DNA of 64,000 nucleotides from an uncultured Maribacter sp. (lineage in GTDB: Bacteria; Bacteroidota; Bacteroidia; Flavobacteriales; Flavobacteriaceae): the NCBI RefSeq assembly GCF_947500405.1, contig NZ_CANMRY010000001.1, forward strand, positions 372,001 to 436,000, read 5' to 3'. Made by a program: the position numbers and the translations under genes. The notes under the pieces are model-generated. The model worked only from the letters and a program-made list of their open reading frames with translations, did not search any database and was not told the origin of the DNA. Below, one piece after another: positions 1-7,665 of the stretch (position 1 is the first letter of the stretch; each line of letters starts with the position of its first letter).

Positions 1-506
1 CTAAAATCCCACATGTGTGGTATATTATGCTGTGCAGCATCACATACATCTGTATAGCTTGGTGTTCGCACGTCTAACGGAATATTAAACTTTGGCCCGC
101 GCATTTCCATATACGGATTTTTTATTTCGCTTTTAACCCCTTCAATACCATACAATTTAATTTGTTCAGCCAACTCTAAAGTGCCATACATTAAGCCTGC
201 TTCATCAAAACCGCTTACTATAATTTTATTGTTTTCGTTTTTAATAGAGAACCCTTCTTTTTTTAAATCAGCAGTAGACTCTACCTGAAGAATGATAGAC
301 GCTTTATCCTTTTTAGATATATCAACTTGTTGATAATTATTATTGTTTGTTAAAAATAAATCTTGCAGTGCAAAGATTACTTTGGAATCATTAGAACTAG
401 AATAAACCCATAATTTATCAGACGTTTTATTAGAACATCCTAAAACAAAAAACACAAGAAATATACGAAGTACTTTAATTAAAATTATGTGTTTGGTTTT
501 AAGCAT
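1..506 (-). CDS. Lipoprotein glycoside hydrolase, GH20/GH67 N-terminal-like domain (3' part outside window)
   Basis: The reading frame runs from an ATG at 504-506 off the left edge of the window, so only the first 168 residues are visible. The N-terminus is a lipoprotein signal with a lipobox ending FVLGC (Cys about residue 20), so the product should be a membrane-anchored lipoprotein. The rest looks like the small alpha/beta domain that precedes the barrel in GH20, GH67 and related enzymes (SGFDEAGLMYGTLELAEQI), followed by a conserved-looking EMRGPKFNIPLD stretch that would lead into a TIM barrel. No catalytic residue is in view. The family is therefore not settled; an exo-acting glycosidase of the PUL is the natural guess. 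A copy of the recurrent 20-bp element lies 39 bp upstream of the start codon. The gene is co-oriented with the lyases upstream of it. Confidence 0.7.
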   Translation of the reverse strand, partial: MLKTKHIILIKVLRIFLVFFVLGCSNKTSDKLWVYSSSNDSKVIFALQDLFLTNNNNYQQVDISKKDKASIILQVESTADLKKEGFSIKNENNKIIVSGFDEAGLMYGTLELAEQIKLYGIEGVKSEIKNPYMEMRGPKFNIPLDVRTPSYTDVCDAAQHNIPHMWDF

Positions 507-545
507 AAATAAATCTTTTTTAAATATAATAATTGCTATCTAATT

Positions 546-565
546 AACTATCCTGCCCTATATTG
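546..565 (-). promoter_or_regulatory. Recurrent 20-bp PUL element, copy 1
   Basis: On the gene strand it reads CAATATAGGGCAGGATAGTT and ends 39 bp before the start codon at 506. It shares the GCAGGATAGT core with the copies before the propeller lyase, SusC and GH78 genes. It is either a regulator-binding site or an extended promoter element; the role is inferred from repetition and position only. Confidence 0.6.
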
Positions 566-593
566 CTTTGCAATTACACATTCTTAAAAGACA

Positions 594-627
594 AAAAAGT
601 CAGAGAAATAAAATCCTCTGGCTTTTT
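594..627 (-). terminator. Hairpin terminator after the deleted lyase gene
   Basis: The arms AAAAAGTCAGAG and CTCTGGCTTTTT enclose a 10-nt loop, with one mismatched or wobble position and an A/T tract on each side. It lies about 30 bp past the stop codon of the lyase remnant at 656-1161 and before the next gene's 20-bp element, which fits a terminator for that former gene. Confidence 0.55.
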
Positions 628-655
628 GATTTTTTCAAAACTAAATTAAAGTTAT

Positions 656-1161
656 TTACTTTACTATAAGCTTTGAATTGTATACGTTTTGACTATTCGT
701 AAACACTCCTATTATGTAAACACCCGACTTTTAAAATTCTACTTTTTTCATCTATAGCTTCTGCAGATATGGGAGTTGCATGCATATCATAAAGCAAATC
801 AGTACCATCTAATGGACTAAATACCAATGCTATAGTATTGTGGGACTCACCAATTCACCATTTATTATGATAACCAGTATGCCTATGTGGAAACTCAATA
901 GTTGTTGCAATACTGTAATGGTGTTATACCGCGTTAACATAACATGTCTATTTCCCTTACCACCACGATACCAAGTCAAAAACACATAATCACTACAAGT
1001 TTTTAAACAATCGCCATGGGTAATATATTCACACCAAAAAAGCAATCATACGGTGCATTTTCGCCAGTATTAGAAGGTTAATATCAACTTTAACTCCATT
1101 GAAATGAAAACATTAATAATACACATAACAGAGTATAATTATGAAAGTAATTTTTTTTCAT
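656..1161 (-). pseudogene. Internally deleted copy of the propeller (ulvan-type) lyase with T9SS tail
   Basis: The right part (about 774-1161) matches the 5' end of the intact lyase gene at 1980-4178. It encodes recognisable pieces such as YVFLTWYRGGKGNRHVMLTR, against YVFMTWYRGGKADRHVMLTR in the intact protein, and has the same ATG context (TTTTTTTTCAT on the plus strand at 1151-1161). Frameshifts and stops interrupt it. The left part (656 to about 740) encodes GVYIIGVFTNSQNVYNSKL, then IVK and a stop, which is a typical type IX secretion C-terminus. About 1.7 kb of middle is therefore missing. The remnant keeps its own upstream 20-bp element at 1221-1240 and its own terminator at 594-627, so it was once a complete, separately expressed second lyase gene. 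Confidence 0.8.
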
Positions 1162-1220
1162 AGCCTTTTTATTAACCTGTTAACAGATTAGTTTATAAAG
1201 TTACTTTTATTTTATTGGCA

Positions 1221-1240
1221 AACTATCCTGAGCTATACTT
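1221..1240 (-). promoter_or_regulatory. Recurrent 20-bp PUL element, copy 2
   Basis: Gene-strand sequence AAGTATAGCTCAGGATAGTT. It ends 59 bp before the former start codon (1161) of the deleted lyase copy. It survives although the gene it served is broken. Confidence 0.55.
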
Positions 1241-1270
1241 GTACCCCAGAAAATTTCAAATAAAAAAATC

Positions 1271-1978
1271 TTATTTCGTAATAAAACTCCAAACTTGCCC
1301 AATACTTATACCTCCTTTATCATCTTTCACGACCACTTTAAAGTAATACGTAGACGCTGCACTTAAACCTATAGCATTATAAGTGGTCTCAGATTGGTTT
1401 TCAGAAACTTTAGTTATCGGATTTTCATTTGTATCCAAATACACATCAAAGGTTAATGGATCCCCATCAATGTCTAATGTTGACCAACTTAATGTAGCAC
1501 TTGTACCGTCTATTTCAGAATTAAAAACAGGTGCTATTAAACTGGGTGCAAATGGTACATGATTACTCAACCCGTCTCCTTCTGTTAAAAACTGCATCAC
1601 TGGGGAGTATGAACTAGCTGCAGATTTACTATCTGTTGCCTTAATGCGCCAGTATAAAGCTTTACCCTTTTCCAAACTAATTAATTTGGATAATGAAGCA
1701 CTAGTTTCTGTATTTAATATTGGCGAAAAACCATTATTCTCAGCAATTTCAACGGTATAGGTTATTTTATCTCCCTCTACATCTGTAGATGTATCCCACT
1801 CAAATACAATATTGTTATCAATACAAATGGTATTATTTAATGGATAAACCTGGATTGGTACTGTTGGTGCAGTATTTTCTTCTGGCTTTTTTGTATCGTT
1901 TGAGTCATCTCCACCGCCACTACAAGACATCATAATCAATCCCACAACTATTATTAAATGTAAGTATGTCTTTTTCAT
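1271..1978 (-). CDS. Surface lipoprotein with two fibronectin III-like domains
   Basis: A 235-residue protein with a lipoprotein signal (LIMMSC, Cys about residue 19), then a short acidic, Ser/Asp-rich linker, which in Bacteroidota favours surface export. Two beta-sandwich repeats of about 95 residues follow, each starting with a Pro-rich strand (APTVPIQVYPLN; APSLIAPVFNSE) and ending in a W/F-containing strand (VMQFLTEG; VWSFITK). These look like FN3 or SusE-type modules. No catalytic motif is visible. The start codon lies one base from the stop of the propeller lyase, so the two are cotranscribed. The likely role is a glycan-binding or docking lipoprotein that works with that lyase, which is inference from architecture and linkage. 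Confidence 0.7.
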   Translation of the reverse strand: MKKTYLHLIIVVGLIMMSCSGGGDDSNDTKKPEENTAPTVPIQVYPLNNTICIDNNIVFEWDTSTDVEGDKITYTVEIAENNGFSPILNTETSASLSKLISLEKGKALYWRIKATDSKSAASSYSPVMQFLTEGDGLSNHVPFAPSLIAPVFNSEIDGTSATLSWSTLDIDGDPLTFDVYLDTNENPITKVSENQSETTYNAIGLSAASTYYFKVVVKDDKGGISIGQVWSFITK

Positions 1979-1979
1979 T

Positions 1980-4178
1980 TTATTTCTTCATTACTTTAAC
2001 AAATACTGGTTTCTTTAAATTCACTTTTACAAAATAGATACCATTTGGTTTGTCAGCTAAACTCAATTGGATCTTTCCAGCATTTACCATAGACGTTTTA
2101 GAATCTATTAATTGAGATTGCATATTGTACACTTCTAAATCAATAGTTTTTATGTTATTTGGAATATACATCTCAAATAATCCGTTTGTAGGGTTTGGAT
2201 ACGCCTTGAGTTCTTGAAACAAGTTGACTGTTTTTACCATCTCACCTTGACAAGCTTCCTTACTTTTTATTTGAATATTATCGCCATGATTTACATCTAC
2301 AGAAAAGTTTGACTGGTAGGTTTCAAATAATTGTTTCCCATTTTTACTAACAGTGTATGGTGCTTTTCCTGATTGAACAGATACTGCTGCTGTTTTTTTA
2401 GCAATACTAATTTTTCCACTTAACGTTGGAGCTGCCTCAATAGTTAGCTGATAACAATGATTAAAATTTTCACCAACTACTTCTATACACAAATCATAAG
2501 TTCCAGGATTTAAGTCTTCAATAGTTTTATTTTTAGTAAAACTATAGTCGTCAATTCCATTAATAGTAGCTACATAATCATGAGCAGCCGCCCCGCTTAT
2601 TATTAGCTTTCCATTACCCATACCCGAACAAGTCTCTCCTTTAGACTCAATTGTAAAGTTATTAGGATCTAAAGGATCTAATGGGACAATATCTAAATCT
2701 ATAATTTGTAGATATAAAGGTTGAGCATTACCCGTTTTATCTTCCATTAGGTAATAATAAACTTTTCCATTCTCAATATGCACTACACCATGATCAAAAG
2801 ATCTCCCACTTGTTGCTTCATATACCTTAGTGAAATTATTTGTCCCTCCTTCTGCTTTCTCAACAAATACACGACCACTACTATTTAAACCAATTAAAAA
2901 AACACTATCTCCAGATGTGTAAATTGCTGAACCTCCTGAAAAATCTTCTGAAGTAATAAAATCTGTACCTCCTGATGGTCGATAAGTATGTAAATTCTTG
3001 GTTACGTTATTTTCGCTATCTCTTACTCGACTTATAATATGCACATCTTCATTAGCAGTTACTGTCCAATCAAAACCACCTACAATGTATACTTGATTTG
3101 CTTGTGTTGTAGCAACATAATCTCCAGGTTCCATAACTTTTATAAAATCGGCATCCCATAATGGTAGACTAAAAGATTCTCCTTTATGATTTTTCCAACT
3201 TGTGGCTGCCGTTTGATCATCTGAATAGGCATAATATACCCCGTTTTGATAAAGATATTTATCATCATTGTTTTGAGACCTACGTTGAAAACCAATGCGA
3301 AACTTCCCGTTTACATATTTCATATCACCGTAAAGTCCCCAGTTATAATCAATTCCTGGTTGGCTTCTTGCATTTAATCTATTAAAATCTATGAAGTTAC
3401 CCCATGCTCCAGTATTGGCGTCGTATTTTACAAATTTATACATACCATTATTATTTCCACCTTCACGCATGAGCATAAAAAGCTCTCCACCGTCATTTTG
3501 AAAGAATCTTGGATAAGTTAATGACAAGAATTCTGATTGAGCAGCAATTCCTGGCATTCTTAAATGTTTATACCCTCCTGTACCATTTGGAACAAATTTA
3601 TCCAAAGTAAATTCTGCATCTGGCAAAGAGGCTGCATCTTTCACTGAATATGAATATCTAAAATAATCATTAGCTAAACTTCCATTGGAAGGTCTTGAAG
3701 CACTATAAGCATGCATATCGTACAACAAATGAATTGTTCCGTCTAAAGGACTTATACCCACCGCTATGGTATTATGAGATTCTCCAATCCAATATTGATT
3801 TTGATATCCCGTATGCCTATGAGGAAACTCTATAGTTGCGATGGCATCTGTTTTTGTATTATACCGTGTTAGCATCACATGGCGGTCTGCCTTACCACCA
3901 CGATACCAGGTCATAAAAACATAATCACCATAGGTTTTTATGGCATCACCATGAGCAGAAATATTACGTCCAAAAAAATAATCATAAGGTGCACTATCTC
4001 CGGTGTTTGCAGTACCACTTGAAACTTTATTACCATCAAAATGCAACCCTAAGTCAGTAATTTTAACTTCTTTCTCTAAAACAACTTGGGCATTCAAAAT
4101 ACCCCTTGGTATTAATAATAACAAAAAAGCGAATACGCACCCTTTGCCTACCAATCTAATGGAGTAATTTTTTTTCAT
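1980..4178 (-). CDS. Secreted BNR_4 beta-propeller polysaccharide lyase, probable ulvan lyase, T9SS substrate
   Basis: A 732-residue protein with a signal peptide ending near residue 31 (ILNAQ). Residues about 32-490 form a BNR_4-type beta-propeller, the fold of ulvan lyase families PL24 and PL25. From memory, the PL25 enzyme uses two His, a Tyr and an Arg; plausible equivalents here are H135 (GESHNT), H156 (YDMHAY), Y222 (TYPRF) and R238 (LMREGG), the last two 16 apart as in PL25. A linker with SprB-like segments follows, and residues about 650-732 are a type IX secretion domain (AYPNPTNG near its start). The predicted reaction is beta-elimination at the uronate next to rhamnose-3-sulfate. 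The CAZy family is not certain (PL24, PL25 or PL40). A copy of the 20-bp element ends 64 bp upstream, and the FN3-type lipoprotein follows after one base. Confidence 0.8.
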   Translation of the reverse strand: MKKNYSIRLVGKGCVFAFLLLLIPRGILNAQVVLEKEVKITDLGLHFDGNKVSSGTANTGDSAPYDYFFGRNISAHGDAIKTYGDYVFMTWYRGGKADRHVMLTRYNTKTDAIATIEFPHRHTGYQNQYWIGESHNTIAVGISPLDGTIHLLYDMHAYSASRPSNGSLANDYFRYSYSVKDAASLPDAEFTLDKFVPNGTGGYKHLRMPGIAAQSEFLSLTYPRFFQNDGGELFMLMREGGNNNGMYKFVKYDANTGAWGNFIDFNRLNARSQPGIDYNWGLYGDMKYVNGKFRIGFQRRSQNNDDKYLYQNGVYYAYSDDQTAATSWKNHKGESFSLPLWDADFIKVMEPGDYVATTQANQVYIVGGFDWTVTANEDVHIISRVRDSENNVTKNLHTYRPSGGTDFITSEDFSGGSAIYTSGDSVFLIGLNSSGRVFVEKAEGGTNNFTKVYEATSGRSFDHGVVHIENGKVYYYLMEDKTGNAQPLYLQIIDLDIVPLDPLDPNNFTIESKGETCSGMGNGKLIISGAAAHDYVATINGIDDYSFTKNKTIEDLNPGTYDLCIEVVGENFNHCYQLTIEAAPTLSGKISIAKKTAAVSVQSGKAPYTVSKNGKQLFETYQSNFSVDVNHGDNIQIKSKEACQGEMVKTVNLFQELKAYPNPTNGLFEMYIPNNIKTIDLEVYNMQSQLIDSKTSMVNAGKIQLSLADKPNGIYFVKVNLKKPVFVKVMKK

Positions 4179-4242
4179 AGTTTTTCTTTTTACCCTAACA
4201 AGAAAGGTATTCTAGATACAAATTTGTACAATTTGAATAAAA

Positions 4243-4262
4243 AAATGTCCTGCAGTATACTG
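4243..4262 (-). promoter_or_regulatory. Recurrent 20-bp PUL element, copy 3
   Basis: Gene-strand sequence CAGTATACTGCAGGACATTT, ending 64 bp before the start codon of the propeller lyase at 4178. The CAGTATA and GCAGGA blocks are conserved; the right end differs. Confidence 0.5.
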
Positions 4263-4297
4263 ATGATTTTTAAACAATTAACTACCATTTTAGATAA

Positions 4298-4612
4298 CTA
4301 TTCTAGATAAAATAACTCTTCTAGTGGCACTGAAACAGGTGATTTGTCTGGATTGGTCTCCATAATATCAGCCATATAATTCCACCATTTTTTTACAACC
4401 TCATTATTTGCTAAATCTTGAGAACCGCCATCTCCTGATACCTTTTGAAAAGCAAAAAGCGTATTAGTTTCTTCATCAAAAAATATAGAATACTCACTAA
4501 TACCGTTATCTTTTAATAATTTTCTGAGCTCTGGCCAAAGTTCATTATGCCGTTTAGTATAAGCGTCTTTTTGTCCTTCATTTAATTTCATTTTAAAGGC
4601 TAATCTTTGCAT
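4298..4612 (-). CDS. rhaM: L-rhamnose mutarotase
   Basis: A 104-residue cytoplasmic protein that fits the RhaM family over its whole length. RhaM interconverts the alpha and beta anomers of L-rhamnose. The opening QRLAFKMKL and the block YTKRHNELWPEL are characteristic; His22 in that block corresponds to the catalytic His22 described for the E. coli enzyme. The C-terminal part has the family's KWWNYMADIMETN signature. It lies between the propeller lyase and a DUF1080 lipoprotein, in the same orientation, so rhamnose release and rhamnose metabolism are physically linked here. No signal peptide is present. Confidence is high. Confidence 0.93.
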   Translation of the reverse strand: MQRLAFKMKLNEGQKDAYTKRHNELWPELRKLLKDNGISEYSIFFDEETNTLFAFQKVSGDGGSQDLANNEVVKKWWNYMADIMETNPDKSPVSVPLEELFYLE

Positions 4613-4940
4613 GGTATTTATTTTTAATTTATTCTGCGTTTACAAAAAATTACATAATAAAGAATTCTCTTTTCTCTTTGTGCTAAAATCTATTCCAAAA
4701 TATTTTGAAACATTAAATTGAGTTCCTAATTCAAAGAACAAATCTCTTGTTTTTGAGTCCTCTTAAATTATAAATTTATTTATAGGATTATTTTAAAAGT
4801 GACAATATATTTATAATTTAAAACCTTTACAAAACACCTGTTAAATATGTTAGTTACATTTTAAATTTAATTACTGTTTAAGTTGTGGTTTGGAGCAAGT
4901 AGATTAATGCAATTATAAGGCATACAAAAAATTACCTGTG
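4613..4940. other. Intergenic region without a recognised feature
   Basis: 328 bases, very AT-rich. No tRNA, terminator or copy of the 20-bp element was seen. On the minus strand about 4640-4755 is open for 39 codons without a start codon and with no recognisable match; it is too short to call. Confidence 0.4.
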
Positions 4941-5750
4941 TTACAAATGCTTCAGTCTTATATTTCTATATTCAATTTTCATAGGTGGCCCCACATGAAC
5001 TTGAACACCCAAATAACCTTTTTCTGACTTATTAATTAAATCTAAATCAGTGACTTCACTAAACAAAACACCATTTACGTAATGCTGCATTATAGAATCT
5101 TTTATTATAAGATGCACTTCATTCCAGTCATTAGCTTTTATATTTAATTTTAGTTGCGATTTTATTTTAATATCTTTTACAATTCTAGTTTGCCAACTAT
5201 TTTTCTTTACATTTTTTCTTAAATTATTTTTAGATATCGTGTCTGGCATTTTTGGAATTATTACTGTTTCTCCTAAGTAAGCCAATGTTGTTCTTTTTTT
5301 TTCTTCATAATTTTGACCTGTAAATTTATTTTTACCATCAATATCACATTGATAGCCCCTTAACGCAAAAGGCATGTTATCCACAATTTCACTTCTGTAA
5401 TTTATACCGCTATTCCCAGAATCAGTTATTCTATATTCCAATTTTAACTCAAAATTTTTGGGTTGTTCTTTTTTATAGATTATGAATGAATTTTGTTTTA
5501 AAATGGTTTCTGGTGTTACCTCTCCTGTTAAAACACCATTGCTAACACGCCAATATTTAGAATCTCCTTTCCAATCATTTAGAGTTTTACCATCAAATAT
5601 ATCATTAAAACCATGATTTTCATTCTTAATATTGGTTGCTGCTTTATCTTTATAAACTCCCTTTATTTCTTTACAAGATTGAAAAATTAAAATAACGCAC
5701 AATAAGCCAACCCCTAATAAGAATGTATTTTTTATTTTTCTATTATGCAT
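4941..5750 (-). CDS. Lipoprotein with DUF1080 (3-keto-disaccharide hydrolase-like) domain
   Basis: A 269-residue lipoprotein (lipobox ILIFQSC, Cys about residue 26). Residues about 45-269 form the concanavalin-like jelly roll of PF06439 (DUF1080), shown by the opening FNDIFDGKTLNDWKGD, the middle ELKLEYRITDSGNSGINYRS and the ending GYLGVQVHVGPPMKIEYRNI. Members of this family include 3-keto-glycoside hydrolases and many uncharacterised PUL proteins, so the substrate cannot be read from sequence. It sits in the GH5-GH3-GH43 group on the same strand, separated from GH43 by about 100 bp. A role in processing a side chain, or a partly modified sugar, of the same polymer is inference. Confidence 0.8.
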   Translation of the reverse strand: MHNRKIKNTFLLGVGLLCVILIFQSCKEIKGVYKDKAATNIKNENHGFNDIFDGKTLNDWKGDSKYWRVSNGVLTGEVTPETILKQNSFIIYKKEQPKNFELKLEYRITDSGNSGINYRSEIVDNMPFALRGYQCDIDGKNKFTGQNYEEKKRTTLAYLGETVIIPKMPDTISKNNLRKNVKKNSWQTRIVKDIKIKSQLKLNIKANDWNEVHLIIKDSIMQHYVNGVLFSEVTDLDLINKSEKGYLGVQVHVGPPMKIEYRNIRLKHL

Positions 5751-5854
5751 AAGGTTATACTATTTTATATCGTAATAAATACTACTATGCAACTAATGCG
5801 TTTACTTTAAAATTCTCGATTTTTACAAATACTATAATTACTGATAAAAGTATC

Positions 5855-7618
5855 TTACTTATTAGCTGCTTTAGGCCCATCGTAATCATAAAAAAACCAA
5901 TCTATGTCTATATACCCTTTATCTTCTTTTTCATTCCATGAAAAGAACCCTAGTCTATCTCCTGTCCACTTACCAAAAGAAATAGTAAAAGTTGGTCCAA
6001 AAGAATTAAATTTCTCACCATTAATACTATATTCATAAGTAGCCTGATTACTATTATTTGATGTTCTTATATATAACTCGTTTCCTTTTATTTCTGGCCC
6101 CATTATTTTTTTAGCCATAGAATTCATATAAAATAAACTTTTTTTACCATCCTCATCTACTTCCACACCCAATAAGTTAAACGCTCCACCGTATCTAACA
6201 AAGCCAGCTAGTTGGTGGGGTTTCATGCCAGAAACATCAAATTTAGCAACAGCTGTACCTGTTGTAATCCCCATAATACGTTGACTTAGTGTATTACAAG
6301 CCCTCCAAAAATCTGAATCAGATCCATCATTATTTGTCCATTCATTTATATTTGGTCCATAGCCTTCTCCATTAGGTAATACTTTACTAGCCTTTAAACG
6401 TAACCAACCCGGTCTTTCTGTAAGTGACCAATGTGTATTTCTTGGGTTATGATTCCACTCCCATTGAAATCCTAATTTTGCTTTAGAAAAATCATCATCC
6501 GAACTAGGTGCACTAATAGGATATCCGTTAATAGGTTTTTTATATTGTTTTACTGGTTCTCCAATACCGTCATTATCTTCATCTACTCCAATTATGGGCC
6601 AACCATCAACCCAAGTAACAGGTGCTAAGCATTGTGGCCTTCCTTGAAAAGGAATATCATCATTCTGTATTAATTGGTGCATATACCACCAAGATTTATC
6701 AGGCGCTTGCATTAAACCTCCTTGGCTGCAACTACGATTATTAAACGCTGAACCTTTTTCTAATACAGTTTTTACTTCATAAGGACCATAAATACTTTCT
6801 TTTGATCGTAATACAATTTGCTTTCGGTCATTTTTTGGATTTTTAACCCCTGGTTTTGTAGAATTATCTCCCATAGTCCACTGTGCTAAAAAGATGTACC
6901 AAACACCTTCTATTTTATAAATTTTAGCAGCCTCAGCTCCCATTCCCGTATAAACTAATTTACCTTCTCCTAGAATTTTTGTCCCATCCCAGCTCATTTC
7001 ATAAATTCTATTCTCATTCCCTTCTATAGTATTCTCTATACTCTTTTGTTTTCCTGCAGTATTAATTATAACATAGGCTTTATGTGTTTCTTCGTCCCAA
7101 AACACACCAGGATCATCTAAGACCTCTTCTTTTGGAAGCATCATAATAGGCTTACTCCAAGGCCCTTTAATATCTTTAGCTGTTGCAACCATTAAACCAT
7201 GTTGGTAGTCAATTTGATAACAATACCAAGTACCTTCATGATAAGCTAAATCTCCTGCCCAAGTACCAAAAGAGTAGCCATTCATTCTATCCCAATTGTA
7301 TTCTGGCGCCCATGATAGGCCATCAAACACGTGACCTACATTTGTCCAATTAACCATATCCTTAGATTCTAATATTGGCATTCCCGGTGACATGTGTTGC
7401 TTAGAAGTAATCATATAATACGTATCACCAAGCTGCTCAATATCAGAATCTGGATAATCTGCATTAAGGATTGGATTTACATAAGTACCATCACCTTGAT
7501 CCCCAAAACTTCCAGTTTTAGCTTTAGCAATTTCTTTCATTGCTACTTCTTTTTTCTTCTTTGTTTGGCAGCTTATAATAAATAAACTAGCAAATAGTAA
7601 TATTAATGAAAATCTCAT
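5855..7618 (-). CDS. GH43 glycosidase lipoprotein (beta-xylosidase or arabinofuranosidase type)
   Basis: A 587-residue lipoprotein (LFIISC, Cys17). Residues about 45-350 are a five-bladed GH43 propeller. The expected three acids are visible: the general base in NPILNADYPDSDI (D57), the pKa-modulating Asp in VLDDPGVF (D169) and the general acid in MGAEAAKIY (E229). A C-terminal beta-sandwich (about 370-587, from DDFSKAKLGFQWEWNHNPR) matches the domain that follows the propeller in large GH43 xylosidases. In an ulvan-type locus, removal of xylose is the most reasonable task. Length and domain order are normal for the family, and no truncation is seen. It lies between the GH3 and DUF1080 genes on the same strand. 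Confidence 0.88.
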   Translation of the reverse strand: MRFSLILLFASLFIISCQTKKKKEVAMKEIAKAKTGSFGDQGDGTYVNPILNADYPDSDIEQLGDTYYMITSKQHMSPGMPILESKDMVNWTNVGHVFDGLSWAPEYNWDRMNGYSFGTWAGDLAYHEGTWYCYQIDYQHGLMVATAKDIKGPWSKPIMMLPKEEVLDDPGVFWDEETHKAYVIINTAGKQKSIENTIEGNENRIYEMSWDGTKILGEGKLVYTGMGAEAAKIYKIEGVWYIFLAQWTMGDNSTKPGVKNPKNDRKQIVLRSKESIYGPYEVKTVLEKGSAFNNRSCSQGGLMQAPDKSWWYMHQLIQNDDIPFQGRPQCLAPVTWVDGWPIIGVDEDNDGIGEPVKQYKKPINGYPISAPSSDDDFSKAKLGFQWEWNHNPRNTHWSLTERPGWLRLKASKVLPNGEGYGPNINEWTNNDGSDSDFWRACNTLSQRIMGITTGTAVAKFDVSGMKPHQLAGFVRYGGAFNLLGVEVDEDGKKSLFYMNSMAKKIMGPEIKGNELYIRTSNNSNQATYEYSINGEKFNSFGPTFTISFGKWTGDRLGFFSWNEKEDKGYIDIDWFFYDYDGPKAANK

Positions 7619-7665
7619 ACCTTATTAAAAATATATTGCTTTTTAGATTAAAAGAGTTTATAATT

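Noticed and set aside
4640..4755. Open minus-strand stretch of 39 codons before rhaM
   Set aside because: No start codon, no recognisable family and short; chance is likely in AT-rich DNA.
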